Of a stretch of 64,000 nt of DNA, positions 37,362-50,350 are shown piece by piece (within the stretch, counting starts at the first letter, position 1; every line of letters starts with the position of its first letter). The DNA comes from Colius striatus (Eukaryota; Chordata; Aves; Coliiformes; Coliidae). Below the pieces are notes generated by a model. That model saw nothing but the letters and a program-made list of their open reading frames with translations, ran no database searches and had not been told where the DNA came from. Location of the stretch: the NCBI RefSeq assembly GCF_028858725.1, contig NC_084790.1, positions 33,893,031-33,957,030 on the forward strand. Reading direction: 5' to 3'. Both the position numbers and the translations under genes were made by a program.

Positions 37362-37507
37362 TTCCCTTGTCTGGGTGCTCCCAGCAGTGCTTTGGTGTTT
37401 GATAAAGGAACTATGCAAATGTGTATGTATGTGTTCCCTTGTCTGGGTGCTTGTAGCAGGGAGTTGGGCCAGGTGTTGGATAAACAAACTATGTAAACAT
37501 GTGTGAG
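37362..37507. repeat. Two-copy imperfect tandem duplication
   Basis: GTTCCCTTGTCTGGGTGCT recurs about 69 bp apart (near 37363 and 37432), each followed by ...TTGGATAAAnnAACTATGnAAA-like sequence. Two diverged ~70-75-bp units; no function suggested. Confidence 0.75.
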
Positions 37508-39134
37508 TGTGTGTGTGTGTGAGAGAGAGATCGAGTGAGCAAGTGATCAGTGTTGCCTGTGATCCCCCTTGCTACCTGCTGGGTCTCCAGAGTAGTTTCC
37601 CAGCCCACAGGCCCCTCCTAGGTCTCATCACAGCCAGGGGCAGGACTCAGCATTTGCCCAGGCTCTACTCCAGGTTGCTGGCAGCTCATTTCTCCAGCCT
37701 GACAAAGGGGGACCCTCCTCTCCAGCATAAGAGTGCTCCCCAAATTTGGTACCATCTCCAGACTTGCCCTGGTTTTGCCATCCTCTCATCCAACTTGCTA
37801 CTTGCTGAAGCATTGCTCCTCTGGGACACCATTGCTCACCAGCCAACCGTGGGACCGCAGACCACTGAAGCCAGTGACCTAGTCCCTCTTAGTCCTTTGC
37901 CCTGCATCTAGTTTTTGGGAAACAGTTTCCCTCTCCATTGCTGCCTGAGGACCAACTGATAGCCATTCCCCAGACCCTTCTTATACTTCTGTAAGATGGT
38001 GTAACGCCATTCTCATGAACATCACTCCCTTGCAGATGCTTTTCACAGTGTGAGTAGATCAGGCAACTCTCTCTCCTGCCCCACACATCAGTGTGGGCTA
38101 TAGTTTTCTTTCCCTTCCATTCAGGGAAGCTTCACAAAGGAAGCCCTTCATGGCAGCTTGCACATGTGGCCCTTCCTTCTGTGACTGTGTAGTTGTGGAG
38201 ATAAATCTTTTTTGACTTGCAAATGCATTACTTGAGGAATTCAAAAAATTGCCCTGACCTCTACAACATGCAGGAGCAGTGGTTTAGCATGAATTCATCA
38301 TCTACTGCCAAGGCTGGAGCACAGGGTGTAGAAGTTCTGTGCTGGCTGACATTCAGACATGGAAAACTTCGGGTTTTTTTTATAGAGAAGAAATACTGAC
38401 TTATAGTATCCAAAATACAAATAGATTTTTTTTTTTCTTAAACTTGGATTCATTTACAAGAGTCACTTCCCAGCTCATGCTTCATCACACACTCTGGAGC
38501 TTTATGATTCCCTTTGACGTACATTACAAGCTTTGCATGTCAGTGAGCTGCACTGACTGATGGCAATCTAGTGAAATCTAGCAGAGGAAGCTATATATCA
38601 CCTCAGCTGAATTAATCTGGCTCTGTACCATGTGGCACAACCTTATCCACACAGAGAAGTCGTCAATATCCCTGCTCAGAATCTACTGAGGGAGGTACAC
38701 CCAGGGAAGCTGCGGCCCAGGCTGACATCATGCCAGAGCAGGCACCACAGAGGACTTAGAACAAACTGGTACACTCAGAATGGCAGAAACTATCTCCTAT
38801 ACTTGTCTTGTTTCCCATGTAACTTGTCTGGACGTTTGGGGCATGCTGAACATGACAAGGTGAGCTGGGAGAAGGAGAGAAGGGAAGTAGCTAACCAGTG
38901 AGATAAGAATTTGCTTTCTCTGTACATTCATACCAATTGCCAAAATGTTGTGTTGATTTAAAATAAAATGATTTTTACATAATTCCCTGTTCAAGTCTGT
39001 TTGCCTGAGACAAGAACCAACTTACTTCTTCATTGCCTCAGGTTTGCACTGCCAAAAACCTGATGAAGTTAAAATAGTATTGCTTTTGTCTATAACCAAA
39101 GAGTTAAAAAACAAAAATGCCAATGCTGCATGTT

Positions 39135-39163
39135 TTCCTTCCTTCCTTCCTTCCTTCCTTCCT
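39135..39163. repeat. (TTCC)7 microsatellite
   Basis: About seven uninterrupted TTCC units. Confidence 0.93.
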
Positions 39164-40943
39164 GTGGTCTTGAGGACCTAAATAACAGAGTTTTCCAAAG
39201 CCATTTACTTTTCTCCTCTACATATCTTCAACTTCAGAGGAGAAAGGGAACACTACAATTATTTAACTAAGTAATCTGAAGAAATGCAACCTTAATACAT
39301 ACACAGTAGTTTAGTTTCCACTGTTGGATAAAATGTCCAAGAGATACACTAGAAACAAAAATTATCAGAAGGAACAAAAGATATTATGAATGTCACCCTA
39401 TATTGTTGTAGAACTCTCTACCCCAGAAGCAACTTCCCCTCCAATCCTTCCATCTCTATATTAGCCTTCTTTCTCTTCAAGCCAAACCTCCTGTAAACTT
39501 GTTCTGCATAAGCATTAGGGAGGATTGCTCAGGAATTAACCAAGTAAAGCAAACAGAGAAGATGTCAATAATCCCCATATGGTTCCTAAGCAACGGGTAA
39601 CCAGAAAAAAGCCAAGAATTATGAAAATGGTAAATGTGCACAGCATTCACAAATGCAAGCTGTTTTAAATGCCCCATAATTTGCAGCAAACAACAATTTA
39701 TTAAAAGTATTTAATTTTCAAACTTCCAACAGGTCACAGTGAATGACATTAAGACCCAGCAGTCTCTTCTCCAAGTGAACAGCAATATGTGGCCAGCCTA
39801 ATGAAAATTTTGTTGATTTAGAGTAAAAAAAAAATCCATTATTAGTGATCAAGATGGCCTATTATTAATATATACAATATATATTATTTTATACAAAAAA
39901 ATAAAGTCCTACTTTTTGAGATGTGGTCTATCAGAAACATAACATACATTGATAACATAAGTGTTACCTGTGATTCTAACAGATGTTGCTGTCAGCTGCA
40001 CAGGGCTTAAAAGCTTTTTAGTTTCAGATTTATAACAAAAGTTAAAGCTCCCTGTGTGCTCCTCCTCTGCTACATCTGTAATATATTTAGATTAACATCT
40101 ATTGGCTGCTAACATGGACAAAAATACAAGAGAAATAAAAAACCCACATAAAGAATATTGATTCTCAGGACAGTCATCAATGTGTATCTTCTCAACAAGG
40201 AAAACAACAGTGTTAGGAATCCATTACACATTAAAGAGTGGTGGCTAGATGGTCACTAGGGGGAAGATAACACAAACACAGCTTTTGTTCTGGGGGTAAC
40301 TTAGCCCATTAAACCCATTTCCTGCTCATGGCTCACAACTCTCCAGCCTAGTGTGGAAAATACAAAATATGATCAAATATTCAGCACAGCTGCCACCAAC
40401 TTGATTTAATGTTTATACATGAATAAAGAGAAACAAGATTTTAACAGGGAATGGACTTCACAAAAGGTTCATTACTTTGTTAGCCCATTAGCATTTCTTA
40501 TCCAGTGCCTGAACTCCAGATCGAAATCCATTACAGATAATGACTGTACTCATCTTTCAAAGGAAATATTGCCTTTAAATAGAAATGATGCCTATGCGAA
40601 ACAAAGAAACACAATATCTTACTTGGGATATTTATATAATAATTCAATAATTTCATAATCATTTCAATGCACATGCTAGGAAGAAAATAAACAACCCTCC
40701 CCAAGGCTAATGAATATAAGACCTTCTCAACAGCACTAAAGTATTCTGCATGCTTTTTGGATTCTGCAGTCTAGGAAAGTAAAAAAATTGTAGGTACAAA
40801 AGATTTTTTTCAGTGCCTATGAGACACTGGTCTGTATTCATATTATGATGAATGTTTTTAAGTTAAAATCACGTAATATTGCCATTCTGTTATTTCAAGA
40901 GTGCTATAATGACAGCTATAGAACAAAAGCTACCCATAAACAG

Positions 40944-40949
40944 TTTATT
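40944..40949 (-). promoter_or_regulatory. Candidate PIGG poly(A) signal
   Basis: TTTATT on the plus strand is AATAAA on the minus strand, about 200 bp after the PIGG stop codon. Choice among possible signals is an inference; transcript ends are not visible. Confidence 0.45.
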
Positions 40950-41146
40950 CAACATTTTTAAAGCAAACTCAGTTTTAAAGCAGGACATGCCTTTCAGATG
41001 CTGATCTTGACTAAAATAAACAAGGTTACCCTTCAAATTCCGCACAACAATTTAAAACCACAATTTCCCTTCTTCCATTCCAGTGACACCCTAGACATTG
41101 TAATGCAGAACTGCATACCACAGACTTATTTTCCATCTCGCATTTT

Positions 41147-41357
41147 TTAAGAGTGCTTCTGATCCATGGCTGTGAAGAACAGGCAGATAGCAGCTGTGAT
41201 GAACACATGCACTCCCTCATAGAGCAGTTTTGGTGAGAAGACGCTCCATATGAACAGGTGGTAACGCAGAACTGTTACTAAAACAATGTAGATGGCAACT
41301 GGAATTGAATGCATTAAAGCGTAGCAGAAGCAGCCGTGACCCACTGCCGTTGAACTC
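41147..41357 (-). CDS. PIGG: PIGG, 3'-terminal coding exon
   Basis: GPI ethanolamine phosphate transferase 2 adds a side-chain ethanolamine phosphate to the second mannose of GPI anchors in the ER membrane. The exon encodes the last ~69 residues. SSTAVGHGCFCYALMHSIP, YIVLVTVLRYHLFIWSVF, SPKLLYEGVH and TAAICLFFTAMDQKHS match the vertebrate PIGG C-terminus as I recall it, with two hydrophobic helices around the FSPKLLYEG loop, then TAA at 41147-41149. A splice acceptor precedes it on the minus strand (pyrimidine-rich CTCCTCTATTTTTGTTACCAG, in two words across 41358-41378). The frame also stays open a little past the acceptor. Upstream exons should lie at higher coordinates; I found none in the window, so the last intron is long or the exons lie beyond it. 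No lesion is visible. Confidence 0.85.
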
Positions 41358-42278
41358 CTGGTAACAAAAATAGAGGAGTTTATTGTCAGGCAACGTAGCA
41401 AAGGCATCAGAGTTCCTCCACTCTTCAGTATTATTTCACAGTAGAAAGAATACTAACAGATTTCTGCTTCATGTTAGAAAACTGATTACTGGTGCAAGGA
41501 TGTAACTAACAAATCTTGTCTTTATCACCTCTACACTTCCTAAATGGGTAAATACATTAAGTGTAAGCACAGAAATCGTACCCACAACAACGGCAACCAG
41601 TAGTTTACCTCACACTTAGAAGGTTCTGTGCTTTAACAGACTTTGTTCTAATTGTTAAAGTCTCCATTAAGCAGTTTCAAGACAGCTTTGTCTCTTGTTG
41701 GCTTTCCAGTGCCTTTCCACAGAATCTGGATGGTAAGAGGCAGAGAAGAAATACTTCAGTACTCTACACAAAGCTGTGTAGCCTGTACAATGGATAATCA
41801 GATGGAGCCTGCTGTAAAGGGCATAAGCCAAAGTATGCTGCTGCCTACAGACAGTAAGATTGTACCAAGCTACATTAAAATGGTGCTATTAGGAAACTTT
41901 GCAAAGTTGGTCAACATAACACTCTCCAGAGAATACCATATTCTCAGGTTTACATCAGAAATACACTGCATTCCTGTCACAGCAGCTTAGCTCAGCTGAG
42001 CCCACTGAGAAAGAAAGATTGCAAGAAATTGCAAGAAAGGTCTGCCCAACATGTAACCTACAGGGTCCAAATCTACCACATTGATGTATTATTGGAAACA
42101 GAATGGATTTTCTGCTCTTTGACTCTTCTCTCTCCCCTGAGGTGCCAACTCGCAGCAATGGTGCTGGGTTGGCAGGCGTCTGCATTCCCTAAACCACATC
42201 CACAGAGAATAATTCACACCAAATTCAGATGCTTACCTGCTCACACAAAACGAAAGAATAAACCCATTTCACTGGAAT
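41358..42278. other. Likely PIGG last intron, proximal part
   Basis: Upstream of the PIGG exon on the minus strand. No second exon recognised; the plus-strand frame at 41652-41990 has no known motif. Confidence 0.45.
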
Positions 42279-42640
42279 AATCATAGAGTCATAGAATGGT
42301 AGGGGTTGGAAGAGGCTTTTAGAAATCATCTAGTCCAACCTCTTTGCAGAAGCAGGTCAACCTAGATCAGGTCACACAGGATAGTTTTTCCAGGCGAGTT
42401 TTGACGACTTTCAGAGAAGGAGACTCCATAACTCCCAGTGCTCTGTCCACCTCACAGTAATATATGTTCGTATATGTTTTCTTATGTTTAAATGGAACTT
42501 TTTGTGTTTCAGCTTCATCCCATTACCCCTTGTCCTGTTGCTAGATACAAAAGAAAAAAGGGATGCCCCAACTGCCTGATATTTCTTATATCCTGATATA
42601 AATATACATTTATATACTTGTAAATAATAAGCAAAACATT
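42279..42640 (-). mobile_element. CR1 3'-region fragment
   Basis: Plus-strand text begins AATAATCATAGAGTCATAGA ATGG, then GGTTGGAAGAGGC, GAAGGAGACTCCATAACTCC and CATTACCCCTTGTCCTG: a minus-strand CR1 3' UTR. The far end fades into AT-rich sequence near 42600-42640. Confidence 0.88.
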
Positions 42641-45600
42641 TTCCTCTCCCCATCAAAACATTTTACATCATCAGTTCCCAAAAGAACATGTCATTAAAAA
42701 AGTGGAAATTATTTACACTGAAATCCTGATCTGAGACTCTGTTCTGCTCCTCTTAGTTTTTATTTCTGATCTTCTTCCAAATAATAAAAAATTAAGATGC
42801 CTAGCACTTCTGTGAGAATTAGTCACTTATGACTAAGTAAACTACAGAATGAAGCATTTTACATAAACTATTAACCTTATTATTCTTTATATTAAAGTAA
42901 TTAGGATACAGTCCTGTCTTCCAGTGAAGTCAAGAGCAAAATTCCCAAGGCTTTCAGTGGAAGGAAGAAGAGGTCATGAAAGAAGAGTCAAAAAATCAGC
43001 TAAGAACAGCAGGTGTGAATGACTGCAAAACACATTCAGTTCATAGACAACTATTTCCTTTGCTTCTTAGCTGAGGAAACTCTGACTTCACAGTGAGCTA
43101 GGCTGCTCCCTGCTTCTGCCTAACTATCTTCAGTGAGCTTGTGTAAATAACCAGCTTTGTTTTTAATAACTCATTTGTTGATGGGGATTAAGCAAACTGC
43201 AGTTCACCGAGTCTTAGCTCTTTTCACGCTGATATGAGTAAAAAGAGATTTTGTAGTAGTTAGATGATGCAACTGAATAAACAGAAGTTTTTGAGTGATA
43301 TAGGCAATTTTTAAACCGTCTTCTAGAGTTAAAAAATGCACTTGATAGACTAGCTAGATGAAAGCTAACAGTGGTTGTGGCTAACACATTTATTAAGATG
43401 AATTATGGGATTTTCAAGGAAATACTAAAAAGAGAGGAGTGAAAGTGTCTGTAAACTTTGAGAGAAAGCTCCTAATCATAAATCATTGGTGTTAATTTTT
43501 TTAAAAAAATGATACTTTTTAAATGATAAAGAAACTGACTGGAAGATTATTTTGCATTGACTCTCTGTGTTCACTTCTTTGGCTTAAAAATTAGGTAGCT
43601 GCTGTATTTCAGATACTCACATTTTATACTGGAATGGGAGCACACAATAATCTTTACTAGTAACATGTAAATTCTGCATTTTCACATTATGATTACTTGC
43701 AAAGAATCCCCAAATGAACAAGTAAATTTTTTATTCCTTCTGTACTCTGATATAGTAAAAATAATGAGCAGTTCTCTGCTTATACGATACTTATACTTCA
43801 AAAAAATCAGCACTCGCTTTGTCTCTCAACAAAACACAGACACCTACTTGCAGAGGCAAATTTTAGATAGTTTCTCACTACAACACTGTGGTGCAATTTA
43901 GAGACAGTAATAGAAGGACACTGTATGCACAATGTTAAACTGCAAGTGGGGATTAGTGGCATGAGAATCCAGTTTATTTTGGAGATGGTATATGAGCTCA
44001 GGTCAGTGCTGTTGCAAAAACTGCACTGGAATGACTGAGCACAAGCAGTTAGACCTACTTGGCTTATTCTGACATTAGGCAATGGCTTCGTTCTTTGAGT
44101 ACAGCATCGTTCTTTCTTGTTGCTTCTGCTGAGCACCCAACTTGCTGAATAGCTAAGAATAATGACTTTGTGTGCTCCTTCTGCTCATCCTACACATACA
44201 GTGTGACCACAGGATCCAGGGCTTCACCAGGCCACAGGGAACATAGTGGCCAAGGATCAGGCTTGTGCAGATAACACGACCAAGACAGTCCAGGTAGTTC
44301 ATCTGCTTCTCAAGTTATTGCAAAAGAAGTCGTCAGCAGGGCACAGAAAACTGGCTGTGGCATGCCTCTTGTATACCCAATGTTTTTAGCCAGATCAGTC
44401 AGTAAGAAATAACTTTGCAACCTCTCAGGGCTGTTTCAGTGAAAACTACAGAAGATTACAGGACACATCTAAAGCATCAAGTTGTAGCTACTCTATATTT
44501 AATTGTCTCCACGGCAGTCAATACCTTTTCTTAGTTAAAGTAGTAGAGCACAGAGGGATGTAAACTGTACAGACTACCTTCATGTTCTGTCAGAACCAGC
44601 ACAATATTAAGGCCCCTGCATAATGCAGGAGTAAAAAAACCCCAGGTATCCAGCCTCTAATACTGAGCTTGTCTAGCAAGTTAGCTTCTGGGGAACTGAA
44701 CAAGAAATACAAATGCGTTAAAAATGACAAAGCATATCCAAACTTCACACAAGAGTAATGCTGAAGACTGCTAAATGCAGAAAAAACAACACCTTCAGAG
44801 ATTTCTGAAGCAATGAATGCTACAGATTTACACCACTAAACACACCATATTTAGACTGTAAATGTTAAGTATAGTCTAGAGCACATTCTGGTTTTCAAGA
44901 AAAATTCTCTCCTTCAAATGAGTATTTAATATGTAGAAAGATATGGCCAAGAGATTGTGCTATTAATAGGTTTTCTGCTTCTTTGGATCTCCCAAGTCCT
45001 AACTGCCAATGTTTTGTCAACAAATCTTTCATCTTTCAGTCTGTCTCTAAGGTGCTCTTAAAATGGGTAATATAAGGTTTGTAAAATGAAAAAATCTTGA
45101 TGCCAAAAACACGAAAGAAAAACAACGCTTTTCTTGTGAAAGCACATCTCCCAGAACACTTGTCTGTCACAGGTTTTGTAGTTGGAAAATCAAGCAAAAA
45201 CCTCCAGACAGCTACAAAGCCTTCCACAAGGAATTTTAAAATACACTGCTTTACATCCTAGTTCTAATCCACCAAATTTAATATACACTTTAGAAATATA
45301 CATATTTAGAAACAAGCACTTGAGTGAAGAATAAATACCTCAAGATTGTTTTTTCTGGGACTAGGGGAAGAGGGTCATTCCTGAAAGGTTTCAATATGAA
45401 ATGTGCTGAATCCTTTGAATTAAAGTTATCACCCAGCGTTCCTATCCTCTAGCTCCTCCTTTCTAGCTGAAAATCACTGCCTAAGTTACCTCTTACTGGG
45501 GATATTGAATTTACGTATTTGAAGGCAGGTTTTACTGTATTAACACTTCTTACTGTATTCATGGCATTTTTCTCATTGACTTGCTGCTGTTTCAGTTTCC

Positions 45601-47040
45601 AAGATCTCCCTCAAATGCTCTCTGAAAAACAGTTGGCATCTTATTTGTCTCACATTTATTAAAAGGGTTACAATCAGAAGCAAACACTGTAGCACTCCAA
45701 TTGTCTCTCTGGAACATCTTCAGACTATCTACAATGTGTAAGAAATTCTCTGATACAAGCAAATATTAATTAGTTTAGTAACAAGAAGAAATTTGCTACA
45801 TTTCTCTCACATGTCCTACTCTTATCTCGTATAATTCTTAGAGTGCTATTTTAGATTAAAGCACACAATCTTGCATTGTCACAGAAAAAAACACTTTATA
45901 ACTTTATCAAATCCAGGGGAACCAAGAGTGCTTTGGAAATTTACAAGATGAGCTCTGGCATAGACTATCAATCAGAACCATACTCATTCTATAGAGTCAC
46001 AATTTTTAACACCAAAACCTATCAATAGACAGATGTCCAAATGGGTGGATGCCAGCAAGCAAAAAGGGTTGTCAAGTATATTCTACAGTCACAGAACTAA
46101 AGGAACCTGGAGATGACCATTGATTTTCCTGTGCATTCTCCTTCTCCGTAAGAAAAGCAGAGATGCTACAACTACCTGAGCAAGGTCAAGTGTCCATGGC
46201 AGGAAGTTACAGTGGACTATAGTATGGGATTCAGCAGGCTCTTACAAAGACTTAGACAAAAAGATAGCTAAACTCTACTCTAGGGGACATGGCCATGTAA
46301 TATCTAGATTTCTTCACCACAAAGTTGTTCCTTTTCAGTAGGTACCTCTGACACAGATAACCGTGTAAGCTAGGATGGCTATTGATGAGTTCCAGTCATT
46401 CCTCAAAGACAGGATTTTCAAAAAATCCTGAGTGCTCTGCTGATGTTATTCCTCACTAATTCTGTGGTGGGCCTCACTGGTATATATGCAGTGACTGTTC
46501 CTGCCTCTTACCATTGCCTCAGGCTTTCTCATAAGGCTCTGTTAAGGTTAATCCTTAGCATATGTTACTCTGTTCAGCTCCAAGAAAACAAAAAAAGTTA
46601 AACCAACCTATTCTTATTGAACCAGCCCAAACTTTGAAGAAACAGATATTACCTAATCATTAAAAATCCTAAAAGCAAAACACAAATCATAAATTTTTTT
46701 TAGTCTAGCATTTGTCCATTTTCTGCAAGAATTTTTCATCAGCATCATTCACTCAGGGAATAACGAAGAAACTTATAGTTTGATTTTCTCTAAGGTGCAT
46801 CTACAGGCTTTCCTACCCACTTTTATGAACAAACAATCTTAGCTAAAGGTGCAAAGAAAAATTGCATCCGACAGTTGTTCTGGACAGGCAGACTCTGAAG
46901 AGACTTAAAATAGTCTGTTACCATGTTATTTTGTTAAATTAAAATTTAGCAAACTAGAACATACTAGTCTAACTGGACACATGAACAGTGTCACAGTGCA
47001 CTTCTAGAAAGATGGGGCACAAATTATCTATGTGATGGGC
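42641..47040. other. Long intergenic or intronic stretch, no exon seen
   Basis: About 4.4 kb, AT-rich, without a recognisable exon, RNA gene or repeat terminus. It may be PIGG intron. I looked on the minus strand for the preceding PIGG exon and did not find it. Confidence 0.45.
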
Positions 47041-47566
47041 AGGAAATTACTTAAGTATGGGTAGGAAACTGGCCAGCAAGACCATGCTGAGAGGGGTGAT
47101 GATCAGCAGCTTTTACTCAGACTGGCAGCCTGTCACAAGCAGAGTCTCCCAGAGAACGATACCTGTCTCCAAGCTATTCAACGTCTTTCTAAATAATCCA
47201 GATGATAGAATGGAAAGCACCAAGTTTGCCGATGACATTAAACGGGATGTTGAGGTGGATATGTTAGAAGGGAAAGCCATCTTACAGAGAAACTTGGACA
47301 GGCTGGACAAGCAGCCTAGCAAGAACTGTATGAAACTTAACAAATATCACTGCAAAGTCCTGCATCTATGACAGAATAAACAAAAGGGTCCAGAATAAGT
47401 TACAAGCTGTGTGACTGAAGAATAGCTTTGCTGAAAGGGACCTGGGGTGCTGGTGGGCAACAAGCAGAACAAGAGCCAGCAGTGCACTGCTGCAGCAACA
47501 AAGGTAAATCAGGTCCTAGAATGCATCTGCAGGGGCATCACTAAAAGAGATAGGGATGTGATGATC
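47041..47566 (+). mobile_element. CR1 fragment, reverse transcriptase end
   Basis: Plus-strand CR1. SKLFNVFLNNPDD and the decayed catalytic block STKFADDIKRDVEVDM occur within 47057-47371, followed by LDRLDKQPSKNCMKLN and the LLQQQR..NQVLECICRGI-like part. It is cut at 47566 by LTR-A copy 4 and does not resume after it. Confidence 0.88.
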
Positions 47567-48060
47567 TGTCATGGTTTGACATGACAGCCTTTTCTGGTAA
47601 GGGGGAAGGGGCTGTAAAGATGGCTCCTGTAAGAAGTTGTTCACAACTCTCCCCAGCTCTGAGCCAGACCCACTTCTGGGACTGAGCCCATTAGACGTCT
47701 CCATTATCACTTTTTTAAGAAGAAGCCAGAAAAAGAGGATTCTTCCTGTTTCTGCTTTCTTCTGTCCCTTCCTTCTTTCTCTGGCTGGTGGTGCTGCAAG
47801 GAGTTGGGAGAGAGAAGCAACCATGCAGACACCAAGGTCAGTGAGGGAAGAGAGGAGGAGGTGTGCTGGAGCAGAGACTCCTCTGCTTCTAAGTCGAGTA
47901 CTGGAGTCTGTCTTGCTCGGAACAGTAACTGGCAGTGAGCCCTCCCTGCCCTTGTCTTGATTCACAACATCCTTGGTTTTCTTCTTTCCTCCCATTTAGC
48001 TGGGGCCTCCACCATCCGAATGAAGGTGGGGGTGAATGGGGGACACTGAGCAAAAGACTG
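47567..48060 (+). mobile_element. LTR-A copy 4, internally deleted
   Basis: Begins TGTCATGGTTTGACATGACA and follows LTR-A through the TATA-like box to GAGCAGAGACTCCTCTG. It then jumps straight to TAAGTCGAGTACTGGAGTC, the U5-side segment, losing roughly 850 bp including almost all of the internal frame. It ends at GAGCAAAAGACTG, about 45 bp short of the terminus, against purine-rich DNA. Confidence 0.9.
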
Positions 48061-50040
48061 GGATGGAGGAGTAAGAGTGAAAGAGGGAGAGACATGGAGA
48101 GGCAGAAAGGAAGTCTAAAGAGAACAACAGACAGATGGAGAAATACATGCAAAGAGAGGAAGGGAGAAGGTGGGCAGGAGACAAAACGTAGAGAGCTCTA
48201 TGGAGAAACAGTGAAAAAAGAAGAGAGACACATAAGGGCATGAAGAACAGAGAAAAGAGGCAAGAGAGGCAGGGAAGGGAAAAGGGGATGGGAGGAGAGA
48301 GAATAATGGGGAGAGATTCAAAGAGACTCTTGAGATTGACTAAAAAGACAAGGGAAAAGAGCAAATAAGGAGAAGATTGAGAAAGAGATAAAATGACAAA
48401 AGGTGAGGAAAGCAGAAAAGGAAGACAAAAAGACAAAGACAGCATGACAAAGGGAAAGAAATCAAGAAAGGTGGACTACAGTAAGAGACAGAAAACAGAC
48501 TAAAAGGGATGTGGTGGAACAGGAAAGATAAAATTGTCAGAAAAAGGTAGAAGAGAGGAGAGAAGTAAAGGAGAGGGAGAGAGGGGAAGCAAGAGTGTGA
48601 GAATGTGACAGAGGAAGGGGGAAAGGAAAGGAAAGGAAAGGAAAGGAAAGGAAAGGAAAGGAAAGGAAAGGAAAGGAAAGGAAAGGAAAGGAAAGGAAAG
48701 GAAAGGAAAGGAAAGGAAAGGAAAGGAAAGGAAAGGAAAGGAAAGGAAAGGAAAGGAAAGGAAAGGAAAGGAAAGGAAAGGAAAGGAAAGGAAAGGAAAG
48801 GAAAGGGGACAGCATGTGAGACGAGGGTGAGAAAGCAAAAGAGACAAGTGAAAAACAGTAGAGAAAAGAGTGGGACAAAGGAAAAGACAAAACCAGAAGA
48901 AGAATGTGCATGAAAAAAATTGTATGTGCAAGGGAAATAAAACAAAAGGAAAGGGGAGAAGCTGGGGAAGTGAGAGAGGAAGAGGGAAGAGGATTGGAGA
49001 GAGAGAGAGGTAAAGAGAGTAAAAGCACATTTTGATGTTAGAGATGGGGTAGAGATGGCAATTGAGAAAGAAGGGAGTGCAGAGTGAGAGGAGAGAGAAG
49101 ACTGGAAGGCAGATAAAGAGGAAAGAACAGAAGAGTGTAGTGGGCAGAAAGATATAGAAATGAGGTGACTGAGTAGGAAGGAGGAGACAAAACATGATTA
49201 AGAGAGAGGAGAATAAACAGGAAGAGACAAGGGTAGCATGAGACAGGAAAGGCAGAAAGAGTAAGCAAACGACAAAGACAGGTGAAGGGCAAGAAACAGA
49301 GAGGGAGGAAGACTTGGAAAGGAGTATATGGGATAGACAGAGTGAGTGAGAGGCAAAGAAATAGAAGCAAGGGCAAAGAAACCTAAAGTGTGACTGAGAT
49401 AGAAAAAATGAGGAGATAGAAAATACTGAAGGTGAAATTAATCGGGCAGAAGGAATGAAAAGCAAAGGTAAGACAGTAAGCAAGATGGAAGGGGGAGGGA
49501 AAGAGTAAGCATGGGTAGAGACTCACAGGGAGTGAACAAGAGAGGACACAGAAGCAAAGAGGCAGAAACAGTCAGCATGAGGTAAAGAGATCAAAAGGGA
49601 AAGAGAGATTCACAGTGACAAGAGAAAGGAGACAGAGCAAGAACAAGAAAGGGGAGCAATCAGGTGAAGAGGAGAGAGAAAGGATGCAAAAGGCAGAAGG
49701 ACAGTGAAGGAGAGAGAAAAAGAGGGGAGGAAGAGAACAAAAGAGAAGAAAAATGGAAAGTGTGACTTGGAAAGCCTGATTAGGAAGGGAAAGAAAATGG
49801 AGTGGGAAAGAGCAACATGTAAAGAGAGGCAGAGGAAAACGAGAGAGGAAAAGACAGTGAATGAGAAAAAGCAAATGAGAGGGAAAGCGCACAAGTGAGA
49901 AGGAGCATGAGGCAGAGGGAATGAGTGTGAGGAAAGAGAAGAGCAAGAGGAATGAAGAGCAACAGAAAGAGCAGAGGGAAAGACAAATAGTTGGAGAGAA
50001 GACACAAGAAAGCAAGCAGTTGAGCAATAGCTCCTGGTGA
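48061..50040. repeat. Purine-rich degenerate repeat tract, block 1
   Basis: About 2 kb almost free of pyrimidine runs on the plus strand, built from variants of GAGAGGGAAAG and GAAAGACAAAGA. The long minus-strand frames here (up to 327 codons of Ser/Leu/Phe) exist only because a pyrimidine-rich strand lacks stop codons. Confidence 0.9.
48621..48805. repeat. (GAAAG)37 microsatellite
   Basis: Thirty-seven perfect 5-bp units within block 1 of the purine-rich tract. Confidence 0.98.
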
Positions 50041-50350
50041 CAGGGTCCAGAAACACTGGGGACCTTCCTGACAAATCTGAGGGTACATGCTCCTACAAGC
50101 TAAGGACAAATAAAGGGAGCCACAGTGCTGCAGGTCTGAAGGAGCTCCAGCAGTTTCTAATGTGTTCAGTCAGCTGTCCTTGACCCAGGGTGCCTGAAGC
50201 TTTTGTTACAGTTGCTGCCTGTTAAGAAAGACTGAAGTGCCTTTACAGTTGATAGGCCTTGAGACACAGCCATTGGTGCAGAAGGGTACAAGGAACGGAT
50301 CCTCATTCTGACCAGTCCAAACATCCTCAGTGGTGCACTGGAGCACACAC
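50041..50350. other. Spacer or decayed CR1 5' part
   Basis: Non-purine-rich sequence before the recognisable CR1. It may be further CR1 ORF1 sequence, but I cannot align it by eye. Confidence 0.35.

Larger units (their letters stand above)
35995..40940. other. Long intergenic stretch, probably downstream of PIGG
   Basis: About 5 kb with no exon I recognise. It contains a two-unit imperfect tandem duplication at about 37362-37507, a short (TG)n(AG)n patch after it, and (TTCC)7 at 39135-39163. Confidence 0.5.

Noticed and set aside
44160-44340. A possible second PIGG exon on the minus strand
   Set aside because: WILWSH-like residues drew attention, but stops interrupt the frame and neighbouring residues do not fit PIGG.
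48340-49483. Minus-strand frames of 201-327 codons rich in Ser, Leu and Phe
   Set aside because: They come from the pyrimidine strand of the purine tract and the GAAAG array, which lacks stop codons by composition. The same holds for 49572-50109, 54666-55620, 56312-57350, 60635-61701, 61848-62332 and 63159-63945.
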